This document shows positions 31,443 through 39,451 of a stretch of DNA of 64,000 nt, piece after piece. The DNA is taken from the NCBI RefSeq assembly GCF_003574135.1, contig NZ_AP018341.1:2269740-2333739 (forward strand), read 5' to 3'. Position numbers and translations under genes: made by a program. How positions within the stretch are numbered: the first letter of the stretch is position 1; the number at the start of each line of letters is the position of its first letter. Source of the stretch: a cyanobacterium endosymbiont of Rhopalodia gibberula (lineage in GTDB: Bacteria > Cyanobacteriota > Cyanobacteriia > Cyanobacteriales > Microcystaceae). The notes beneath the pieces are model-generated. The model saw only the letters and a list, made by a program, of their open reading frames with translations, was not told where the DNA came from and did no database searches.

Positions 31443-32996
31443 TCTAAAAGATAATAATTTTCTAGACTAATTAAAATTAATTTTTAATAGATAAGAACTA
31501 AAAGTATTGCTTTATAATGTTTTTGAAATCACAAAACTTTTACTTCTATAAAAATTAAGTTCTTTGATTTGAAGTTATAAAACACATTTTTTATAATAAT
31601 AAAAATCTTAGAAGTTATTAGTTACTGATTCACTAGATCTAGGCTAGATAATAAATAATTGTGGTATATTTCAACAGTTCGTTATCTGCAAAATTTAGAA
31701 AAATAAATTCGATAATTTTTACAATTATTTATCATTATCTCAAATGAGGCTAACACTATTTATATAGTATTTTCAAACTTTTTGATTCTTTGGGTAATAT
31801 AAAAATTTTTTGAAGTGATTTTATTTCAAGTCTAAGACTTGAACACATCATTTCCATAGGACAAGTGACATAATCAAGAGAATGGTACAGTAAAAAATGA
31901 GACAAGTAAGTTTATCTTCACAAGTATAAGTACAATCATTTTGTGAATATGAATTTTAAGATTGACTTCCGAGAAAGAGTGTTTACTGATTGAGTCTCGT
32001 TTTCCATGACTGACTCTAATCCTACTTTAGATTCATAAAAAACATATATATATATTTTATATTGTTAATATTTTTTATTAAAAACGATAGATTATTTATA
32101 CTTTTATTTCAAACTTTAGCAAAAGTATCTGAGCTTTTTTAAGTAATTTTATCTTCTTTATATCTAAATTTTTTAGTTCTGGTTAACAAAGATACGGAAC
32201 AGTAAAAATTATATTCATTGTCTTTATCTAAATTATTCACTTCTTATTATAAATGTATTTTGATAACTAAATTTAGTAAGATTTTTTTTGTAAGAAATGT
32301 GAATTTTTATTAAATACGTTATCCTAATAACTGTAAATGTAGAGATATAAAATAATTTAGTTTACTGATATTTACTTATAGCTATTTACTTAGTTATATA
32401 TAATACTTACCATTTTAGTAGCTTTTGACAAAAAAGAGAAATTTAAAATTTAAATGTTACTGTATGGATACACGAGATATTTTTTTATTGATTAAATTTA
32501 TTTAATCAGATTATCTAGATAAGTCTTTTCTAAAAAAAATCATCTTAAAAGATTGTGGAATGGGGAGTAAAGTCAATATCCTTCAGACATAAAAAACTTT
32601 ACTAATTAATATAATCGGGGTTTAAATAATTTGTTAACTTACGATCAACAATTTACTTAAGACAGATTATATTTAATAGTAGTGATTATCAATTAAAGTA
32701 TTAACAGTCTAAGATTAGAAGATAATTTATTTTAAGTATTAGATATTTATCTGGACAAAATAAATTTTGCTTTTTTAAAAGAAGAAAACAGTCTCGTATA
32801 CGTAAAGTCTTTAAAAGAAAAGAGTTTGTAATTTTGGAAGATATTTTTTTATTTTAGAAGTAAACTCTTACAAAGATTAATTTCTAAACTACTTTTACTA
32901 ATTTTTTTTAAGAAAAACTAACTAAGATTATTAACCTTACATAACATAAAAAATATAAAGTTTTACAAAAAATTTTATAATCAATTCTTAATAGAA
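31443..32996. other. AT-rich spacer, 1.55 kb
   Basis: No coding frame beyond chance length and no strong palindrome. I see nothing here. Confidence 0.55.
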
Positions 32997-33761
32997 TTAT
33001 TCAAAATTTAACCAGCGTAAAACTTCCTCTTTCAGTTTACATAAATCGTGAGATAAATTACATTGTGTCCATTGTACTATCGCATCTAAGGGAGAAAAAA
33101 AATCTCCTGTTTGCCACTTAATTCTTTGTCCTAAAGGGGTTAAATGATTCCCAGAAAGATGTAATAAAGTAACCATATTCGAAAATCTTTCTTGTAACAT
33201 AGGGTTTAAGATTAAAGTTTCATCAATATCATCTCTTTTAAATTTGATAAGTAAGTTACGACAAATTTTATAATTTTTAGCAATAAGAATCTTAGTTTCC
33301 TTTGGGGAAGGGGTAAATTCTAAATTTAACGAATTGTCAATGTCAATCTGTTCAAGAAAGGGAATTGCACGACGTACCGGATAATTATTAAAAGATATTA
33401 GAATATTACCTGCTCTTTCAACTTCAAATAAACTCCCAATTAATAAATGGATTTTACACCCCATACTGTGTCCTATGCCATAAATCGGTAAATAACGTTG
33501 TTCAAGAACATTTCTGGTATGGAGACGATCTAAAATACTTTCAAAACGGTTAAGAACATTACGAGCGACTGCCAAGTGGTCTAAAGTATTAACAAATGGA
33601 GTAGCGATTACAGCGCAACCTGACTTACTTAACTCTTCTAATAGCCAACGATAGGTAAAATCAGGAGCAGTTCCGACAAAAGCTCCTCCTAGAAAATGAA
33701 CCATCATAATGGGATGAGAGGGAATCAAGACTGAACTCCCAGAGATTTTCCGCCATTCCAT
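32997..33761 (-). CDS. DUF1350 family protein (alpha/beta-hydrolase-like)
   Basis: This is a soluble protein of the plant/cyanobacterial DUF1350 family, which has the alpha/beta-hydrolase pattern. MVHFLGGAFVGTAPDFTYRW (residues about 20-39) resembles an oxyanion-hole region and YGIGHSMGCKIHLLIGSL (about 92-109) the nucleophile elbow G-X-S-X-G. The C-terminal half is typical in length (254 residues in all). Start: MEWRKISG at 33761 is preferred over the ORF start at 33785, since family members open at this Trp-Arg motif. Function unknown; a lipase or esterase role is only a guess from the fold. Confidence 0.87.
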   Translation of the reverse strand: MEWRKISGSSVLIPSHPIMMVHFLGGAFVGTAPDFTYRWLLEELSKSGCAVIATPFVNTLDHLAVARNVLNRFESILDRLHTRNVLEQRYLPIYGIGHSMGCKIHLLIGSLFEVERAGNILISFNNYPVRRAIPFLEQIDIDNSLNLEFTPSPKETKILIAKNYKICRNLLIKFKRDDIDETLILNPMLQERFSNMVTLLHLSGNHLTPLGQRIKWQTGDFFSPLDAIVQWTQCNLSHDLCKLKEEVLRWLNFE

Positions 33762-33845
33762 CTTAATTTGCGCAGTGAACATCAAATAATCACAAGAGAA
33801 ATATACGTCCTATAGCTCAATTTACCCGCTATTAATAACTATAAT

Positions 33846-34112
33846 ATGTCAACTTCTAATACTCACTTTTTCCGTCTTAATTTTCAAAAAGACGCTCAAA
33901 TCTCTACCTGTCGTCAAGTGTCTCCGTCGAACGATTACGAATTGTCCCAGAGTACCTTGACTGCTATCGAAGCAGGAAATCTCCTGGAAGGAGAAGTTTT
34001 AGCAACTGCTAAACCAGTATGAATTACAGTGGAAGTAAAAACTACCATCATTGTTTTTATAGATACTTTAATTATTTATGACATAACGAAAGCATTAAAA
34101 AAATTCATGTAA
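33846..34112 (+). pseudogene. moaC: Remnant of moaC (cyclic pyranopterin monophosphate synthase)
   Basis: The plus frame encodes an N-terminal part ending LTAIEAGNLLEGEVLATAK, the conserved MoaC motif (ETL-AI--G---KG-V-ATA). It then meets TGA at 34020 and continues in the same frame with ITVEVKTT and LIIYDITKALKKFM, which match the MoaC C-terminal block (V--TGVEMEALTA-SVAALTIYDM-KAL-K-M). The central substrate-binding part with the IPLCHP motif is deleted, as are most of the TGVEMEA residues, so the product would be inactive. MoaC makes the first intermediate of molybdopterin. Confidence 0.78.
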
Positions 34113-34250
34113 ATCAAAAATCTAATATTTTTGAGTAAAATATGATGTAAATAAGGAGATTGTTTTATATTGAAAATATATATGAATTGGCTACTAGTCA
34201 ACTTTTAATAATAAAAAATTTCCTATTTTTATAGAAGTAAAACACGAATT

Positions 34251-34286
34251 TAAAATATAGTTAAGTGACTACTTAACTATATTTTA
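34251..34286. repeat. Perfect 16-bp inverted repeat, 4-nt loop
   Basis: Arms 34251-34266 and 34271-34286 are exact complements around GACT. It is one of three palindromes within 280 bp downstream of the moaC remnant. Confidence 0.9.
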
Positions 34287-34395
34287 TAGACCATTTTTTA
34301 ATAAAATTTAAGAGAAAATTTTTATGAATCAACTTTGTTTTAAATGATTTGGGAAATAATGGTTAAATATATCAGATATAATCTAGTATATTGTT

Positions 34396-34427
34396 TAATG
34401 GCTAATTAAGCTTACAATTAGCCATTA
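34396..34427. repeat. Perfect 12-bp inverted repeat, 8-nt loop
   Basis: Arms 34396-34407 and 34416-34427 are exact complements. Unrelated in sequence to its two neighbours. Confidence 0.85.
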
Positions 34428-34484
34428 TATTATACTTTTATAAATTTTTCTAACGGTCTTATTGTTTGTTATTGTATTTCTCTG

Positions 34485-34526
34485 TATCTATATCTTGCTC
34501 TTCTAAAGAAGAGCAAGATATAGATA
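34485..34526. repeat. Perfect 20-bp inverted repeat, 2-nt loop
   Basis: Arms 34485-34504 and 34507-34526 pair exactly with AA between. An ORF of 70 codons on the minus strand across it is a by-product of the palindrome and spacer. Confidence 0.92.
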
Positions 34527-34924
34527 TTAATTACTCTACAAGGAACTACTCTCAAAAAGTAGGATTTTTTAACTTTTCTGTAAAGATTATGTGAAATAAC
34601 TTTATTAAATTGATCAATACATTCATCAACAGGTAAATAGACCAATATTCTCCGAGTTCTTAGTAACCACTTAATTAGCAACTACCATAATATTTAGTTT
34701 ATCGACTCTACAGTCTTCAAGACTTAATTATTTAGGAATATCAAGAAAATAACTAAGTTAATAGAAAGTGTGATAACTAGATTACAATTTCTACTTAAAA
34801 GTTGATAAAATTAAATGGCTTTAATGAGCTTGAATAAATTTAAAAATAAGTGATATTGGAATGAATAATTTTTATAATCACCAGATACTTTTAGAAACCT
34901 GACGGCTTCAGCCACGATGGCTTA

Positions 34925-35190
34925 GTAAAAGTGAAAAATTATCAGCAATAGGATGAAATACCTGTTTATCAAACATAATGAGAATGGAAAAATTCTTCTG
35001 GTTTTGAAAATCAATAGAGAACTTTTTAAAGGGTTCATCTAGAAAGTTCTCTTAACTCTATAAAATTTCAAGAATTATAAAAAGTTTACGAAAAACTGAA
35101 TGTTCTTCTAAACAAGAAAGAGCTTCACACTCTTTGGCTTCTTGAATTTCCCTCAAACTAGTCTTATTAAGGTTACACGAATAGATATAA
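34925..35190 (-). pseudogene. Unidentified decayed gene on the minus strand
   Basis: One frame can be followed from about 35190 to 34925 with only two in-frame stops (both near 35050). It contains TSLREIQEAKECEALSCLEE, then FRKLFIILEIL, then PFKKFSIDFQNQKNFSILIM and FHPIADNFSLLL. The composition is protein-like but I do not recognise the family. Confidence 0.5.
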
Positions 35191-35340
35191 AAATTAAGAA
35201 ATTTATACTAGAAAAATATCAAAAGCTTAAACACTGAATAAAACTCGATGCACTATCCTCACGACAAATTGTAGAGAAGACTATTGGTGAAATTCGATGT
35301 ATATTATAGTTGCCATATACTAACTATTTGATTATTTTTT

Positions 35341-35544
35341 ATGTTTTCTCTCTGGTCTCGTAAACCTAATCGCACTGCTCCTAAATTCTGTTGTCTTGAT
35401 GATCGAATGAATTATACGGTTCGTGTCAGAATTTTTCTCGCTGTCCAACTCCAGTATCCAGTTTGTTTACAATTTCAAGCAAGCCGGGTTAACTCAGATT
35501 ACTTGGTTTACCGAAGTATAAGCGATAATATTATTAGTTGTTAG
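35341..35544 (+). CDS. Doubtful 67-aa ORF
   Basis: An ATG frame of 67 codons 50 bp before the DUF3181 gene. The N-terminus is basic (LWSRKPNRTAP), then it contains four cysteines and Arg/Gln-rich sequence; no family is recognised. It may be a short leader protein or a remnant. Confidence 0.25.
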   Translation: MFSLWSRKPNRTAPKFCCLDDRMNYTVRVRIFLAVQLQYPVCLQFQASRVNSDYLVYRSISDNIISC

Positions 35545-35593
35545 GTCGTCTCACTTAATACTGAGATGGTTACAGATCATTCAGAAGAATCTT

Positions 35594-35902
35594 ATGGCTA
35601 ATTTCACTACTACTCAAGCAATTGAAACCCTCGCTGCAAAAATTGGCGGAAGCGTCTATATCGAGATCGCAAAATGGCATCTCTATCTTGCAGAAGCCCA
35701 TCTCCATACCGAAGTGGCGGAAAAGGTTTATCCTCTCATAGAAAACCATAAATTAAGTGAAAACAAAGTATTATCTATTCTTCGTGATATAAAGGTTCCT
35801 TTAGGAGGAGGAACACTCGAAGTTTCTTTAATAGATTTGTTACCAGCCCAATGTAAGGCAACTTTAATAAATCTTCTTCAAGAAGATCAACGTAATCAAT
35901 AG
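35594..35902 (+). CDS. DUF3181 family protein
   Basis: A 102-residue soluble protein of the cyanobacteria-specific DUF3181 family. The typical opening (AIETLAAKIGGSVYIEIAKWHLYL) and the closing DLLPAQCKATLINLL are both present. Predicted mostly helical. No function is known. The start ATG at 35594 fits the family length. Its neighbour on the right, gloA, runs on the opposite strand and converges. Confidence 0.88.
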   Translation: MANFTTTQAIETLAAKIGGSVYIEIAKWHLYLAEAHLHTEVAEKVYPLIENHKLSENKVLSILRDIKVPLGGGTLEVSLIDLLPAQCKATLINLLQEDQRNQ

Positions 35903-36157
35903 TCAAGTGTTTAACTGTTTACAATAACTAAAAGTCTTGTTTATTATAGTGGGAACTGTATTAATAACAACATTTAGATTCAATTGTAACAACCCATTCA
36001 TAAGGTAGGGAGTGAGTCTGCGGAATAAACACAGCTATAACGAAAATATAGAAAAGAGTATTCGGACAACAAGCAATGTAAGAGACTTCATCAACTGACC
36101 TGAGGGGTGGGCACTGCCCACTGCCCACTTTACGCAAAAACCTAAGACAATTCCTTG

Positions 36158-36592
36158 TCATAAAAGGTTAGCATCTCTTAAGGTGGTTTCTCTTTGGGTT
36201 GAACTGTGGGAACTTAATTGAATTAACTCGATTTTATAACCAGTGGGATCTTCAACAAAAGCAATGACTGTTGAACCGTGTTTCATCGGTCCTGGTTTAC
36301 GGGTAATATTCCCTCCAAGTTCTTGGATTTTTTCACAGGTTTTATATATATCATCAACGCCTAAGGCAATATGTCCGTAGGCATTTCCGATCTCGTAGGA
36401 ATCCAGACCCCAATTATAGGTTAATTCAATGACTGCATTTTCAGACTCATCTCCATATCCTACAAAGGCTAGAGTGAACTTGCCGTCTGGATAATCTTTC
36501 TGACGCAGCAATTTCATCCCTAAAATATCGCAATAAAACTTAAGGGATTCGTCCAGGTTATTAACCCGCAGCATAGTGTGCAATATCCGCAT
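36158..36592 (-). CDS. gloA: Glyoxalase I (lactoylglutathione lyase)
   Basis: This enzyme isomerises the hemithioacetal of methylglyoxal and glutathione to S-lactoylglutathione. The two beta-alpha-beta-beta-beta modules and metal ligands are visible: His5 (RILHTMLRV), Glu in [11 protein letters not shown], His in [10 protein letters not shown] and Glu in YKIELIQ. The family length is about 130 residues, so the start is MRILHTML at 36592, preceded by GGAG ten bases upstream; the frame is open to 36634. The stop lies 85 bp past the pyrE start-to-stop unit, on the same strand, so pyrE-gloA co-transcription is possible. Confidence 0.93.
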   Translation of the reverse strand: MRILHTMLRVNNLDESLKFYCDILGMKLLRQKDYPDGKFTLAFVGYGDESENAVIELTYNWGLDSYEIGNAYGHIALGVDDIYKTCEKIQELGGNITRKPGPMKHGSTVIAFVEDPTGYKIELIQLSSHSSTQRETTLRDANLL

Positions 36593-36676
36593 GGGCAATT
36601 TACGCTCCTTTGGTTTGTATTTCTTCGTCTCCATCTTAACCGCGATATTGCACTGTCAACTATTGACTATTCACTA

Positions 36677-37282
36677 TTAAAGCTTTTCTTGATAAACTTT
36701 TTGAAGTTCTGTAATTGAAAAGACAGCTTTAAATTCTAGTCCTTGGGACTCACAACGAAAAGCTCCTCCTTGTTCACGATCTACAAGAGCAATGACTCTA
36801 TCAACTTTATAACCAACAGCCCGCAACCTTTCCACCGCTAGCATGACAGATTTACCTGTCGTTACCACATCTTCTAAAACCACAACCTTAGCTCCATCTT
36901 CGAGTGTTGGACCCTCAATATAAGATTGAGTCCCATGTCCTTTGGACTCTTTACGGACTATTAAAGCAGGAATAGGACGGTTTTCATAGGCAGAAACCGT
37001 ACTAACACTAGTAACAATTGGATCGGCTCCCAAGGTTAACCCGGCCACCCCCTGAGTATCTTCAGGTAGCATAGATAATAACAATCGACCAATTATCACA
37101 GCCCCCTCAGCTCTTAGGGTTACCTGTTTTCCATTGATATAGTAAGCACTTTTTTGTTGGGACGATAATAGAAAATTACCTTCAGCGTAGGCATGATCAA
37201 CGAATAATTTTAAAAGATATTGACGCAATACAGATAAATCAGCTTTTTTGACACAAAAGGTATTGATAGAATTAGATTGCAT
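36677..37282 (-). CDS. pyrE: Orotate phosphoribosyltransferase
   Basis: PyrE converts orotate and PRPP to orotidine 5'-monophosphate in pyrimidine synthesis. The PRPP motif is VVVLEDVVTTGKSV (about residues 131-144), and the catalytic-loop region IVRKESKGHGTQ and the N-terminal FLLSSQQKSAYYINGKQ are typical. At 201 residues it is full length. The start ATG at 37282 is accepted; a start slightly downstream cannot be ruled out. It is followed by gloA on the same strand with 84 bp between. Confidence 0.95.
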   Translation of the reverse strand: MQSNSINTFCVKKADLSVLRQYLLKLFVDHAYAEGNFLLSSQQKSAYYINGKQVTLRAEGAVIIGRLLLSMLPEDTQGVAGLTLGADPIVTSVSTVSAYENRPIPALIVRKESKGHGTQSYIEGPTLEDGAKVVVLEDVVTTGKSVMLAVERLRAVGYKVDRVIALVDREQGGAFRCESQGLEFKAVFSITELQKVYQEKL

Positions 37283-37820
37283 AGCAAAAGCCTAAGGAAA
37301 AATTATCAACAATGATGTCTCTAGATTCCGAATGTTGCGACTTGAAAGATAAACACTTTAGTCTATAGCTTGAACTTTCGCTAAAATTAAGCAATGCTCT
37401 AGTCAAGATCTCTGACAATTGAAGTATGGGTTGATATTTTATCGAACCATACTTTTGATGAAGTCAAAGTCTTTGGACCGACCTTAAGTTTAATTTAGGG
37501 ATTATCAAACAACCTCACAACAAGTCTAGAGTATAAAACAATTACGGGATGTTTCTTCTATTAACTGAATCTTATCAGGCGTTAAAGAATATAATCGAGA
37601 ATTAACAATTACAAAACCTTTGAAACTGTGTACTGGGATACTTCGAGGTGGAAAATTTCAGACTCAGGAACTTCAGCGCTGAATCCAGCCAATACTGTCA
37701 ATAATTCGGTACAATATACCTTTTCCTATCTGTTCTATGAATCAACTATACTTTATGCTCAAATTAACATCATAATGCAACTAATCCCGATCACTTCTCA
37801 GAAACCTAGAAGGGTTTAAG
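37283..37820. other. Spacer, 538 bp, possible remnant
   Basis: On the minus strand about 37530-37650 there is a coding-like run (SLTPDKIQLIEETSRNC preceded by FKGFVIVNSRLY) that ends in stops. I could not identify it. A 63-codon plus-strand ORF at 37628-37819 overlaps the same DNA and looks non-coding. Confidence 0.4.
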
Positions 37821-37893
37821 TCCAGGGTGCAGGAGTTGAACCTGCCTTGGGCAAATTATGAGTTTGCTGCCTCAACCGCTCGGCCAACCCTGG
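37821..37893 (-). tRNA. tRNA with CAU anticodon, probably tRNA-Ile2 (or Met)
   Basis: The minus-strand cloverleaf is complete: acceptor CCAGGGT/ACCCTGG, D arm GCCGAGC, anticodon stem GCAAA/TTTGC around CTCATAA (anticodon CAU), T arm GCAGG TTCAACT CCTGC, discriminator A. The AACTCATAATT anticodon arm and the T arm resemble the chloroplast trnI-CAU, whose C34 becomes lysidine and reads AUA, more than elongator Met. The identity call is inferred from that resemblance. Confidence 0.9.
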
Positions 37894-38050
37894 CAGTCCC
37901 TAATCCATAAGAAGTCGACTGCTTTGGTTGACTTGCTTATCGTTAGAGTATACTCTTATTATAGCTAATATAGCTCGCACAAGAGTCCTTAGTCAGCCTT
38001 GTTTGAAGTTTTTCTTTCGCCTTTTTGATATATTGACTTGATTATTAATT

Positions 38051-38494
38051 ATGACAATCTCAATTGGTTCTACCATTAAATGGACTATACCACTTTTGTT
38101 GGTTATGTCTGGAGTTAGTACAGCCAGCGCTTATATTGCCTATAAAGCTGGATATAAAGCCTTACAAGGGGTTGATCAACCGACTGCTAATCCAGCTAAA
38201 AAGTTAACAAAAGTAAAAAAATCATCCACTCGACCCACTGAATTTGAACCGGTTGACGAGAAAATGATCTTGATTAAGGTCTATGACCATATTCATGCTC
38301 AAGAAAAGAAATCTGGTTCTAAGTTATCATCAAAAAAAACTAAGAAAAAAAAATCCGAGAAAACATCACAAAATAAACTAGATTCCTCTCAGTCTAAAAA
38401 TGTATTAATAGGCAATTTCCTTACTGAGATTCAGGATGGCGGGGTGAGTTTAGAAATTACTGATTCTAATAATCAAAATGCAATATCTTATTAA
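38051..38494 (+). CDS. Lys/Ser-rich single-pass protein of unknown function
   Basis: A 147-residue protein with one N-terminal hydrophobic segment (about residues 10-28, TIPLLLVMSGVSTASAYIAY) acting as a signal anchor or uncleaved signal, followed by a disordered, strongly basic stretch (KKTKKKKSEKTS near residue 95) and an acidic end. No family recognised, though similar low-complexity anchored proteins occur in cyanobacteria. It starts 157 bp past the CAU tRNA, which runs the other way. Confidence 0.6.
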   Translation: MTISIGSTIKWTIPLLLVMSGVSTASAYIAYKAGYKALQGVDQPTANPAKKLTKVKKSSTRPTEFEPVDEKMILIKVYDHIHAQEKKSGSKLSSKKTKKKKSEKTSQNKLDSSQSKNVLIGNFLTEIQDGGVSLEITDSNNQNAISY

Positions 38495-38934
38495 GAGTTA
38501 AAAAGTTTATTCGATGAATAACCTTCCAATAATGCAGGCTTTAAAAATTTCTAGTTCTCTAATGAATGATATGAAAGGTTTATTGATTAATATGACAGAT
38601 TGTGATGACAAGAAAATAAACCTAAAACTGGCTAAAATCCCTGTTGTTAGATAACACCTTCTAATCTTTCTTAGAGATAATTTGTGAAGTAAGTTTTAAA
38701 AGTAATGAAAGTCTTGTTTAAATTGAGGTTTAGTTTTTTTGAAAAAATAGAAATTTTTGACATCCTACTCATCTTTATAAATTTTACCAAATCCATGATA
38801 TGGCATTGTTAAAAATCAAAAATAGGAGCAAAAAAACCGATAAAATTAACATTTACTTAAATCTAGAATTCTTAGTCTTAAAATTGAATCATAAGCAGTT
38901 CTATGAATGATACATGGCCAATAATAACATTGCA
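38495..38934. other. Spacer, 440 bp
   Basis: AT-rich, no gene seen, between the Lys-rich protein and the Uma2 remnant. Confidence 0.5.
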
Positions 38935-39200
38935 ATGGAACGCTGTTCAACAGGGGAAATAATTATCATGTCCCCTGTTGGTAACAAGAGTAGAGCAAAA
39001 GAAAGCGAATTATGTTGCCGACTTAAATATCTAGAATCGTCAAATACAACTAGGTGAAGTCTTTAAGTTCTTCAAACGTTTTAAAGTTACCGAGTGGAAA
39101 CTATCACTCTCCTAATGCAGCCTGGGTAAAGCTAGATAATCACAAAGTCAAGACACAGAATAAAAAATTTTCTCCTGTGTCTTGACTTTGTGATTTGACG
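38935..39200 (+). pseudogene. Remnant of a Uma2/DUF820 family endonuclease gene
   Basis: The first frame gives STGEIIIMSPVGNKSRAKES followed by ELCCRLKYLESSNT and TGA. One base over, LGEVF continues, and after another shift SSSNVLKLPSGNYHSPNAAW then VKLDNHKV. This order (EI--MSP-G, GEVF-SS-GF-LP-G, SPDAAWVKLD) is the Uma2 restriction-endonuclease-like fold. The sequence then enters a 21-bp inverted repeat and ends; the PDFVIE catalytic region is only recoverable, shifted, in the right arm. Function is lost. Confidence 0.78.
39138..39195. repeat. Perfect 21-bp inverted repeat inside the Uma2 remnant
   Basis: Arms 39138-39158 and 39175-39195 are exact complements with a 16-nt loop. The loop and the right arm read as the Uma2 -KFSPV--DFVI segment with a small deletion, so at least one arm is ancestral coding sequence. 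It is also terminator-like but lacks a T tail. Confidence 0.9.
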
Positions 39201-39451
39201 CCATTCTAAAAACAATAATTTGAAGTTTCTATAAATAGATATATAAGAATACCTTTCCAGTATTCTTAAGATAGAATTGCTGATCAATTCTTACGGTCAA
39301 AAGACTGAGATCTCCTAAACAAATCGGGACCTAGATATTATGGGTCTCTTTGCTTTTCTTTCAGATAAAAATCTACTACTAGGACAAAACTTGACAGTCG
39401 AATAACATAAGTTAAGTAAAAATGATTGGTTTTTAGAATTCTCTAAGAGTG

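Noticed and set aside
35961-36161. 66-codon minus-strand ORF after gloA
   Set aside because: Contains a low-complexity repeat (CACTGCCCACTGCCCAC in the DNA) and no family pattern; it overlaps the gloA stop by 4 bp but has no coding character.
37628-37819. 63-codon plus-strand ORF before the CAU tRNA
   Set aside because: Ends right at the tRNA, no known similarity, and the minus strand there looks more like former coding sequence.
39138-39195. Reading the 21-bp hairpin as a simple terminator
   Set aside because: No U tract follows, it lies within the Uma2 remnant, and one arm aligns with that protein's coding sequence.
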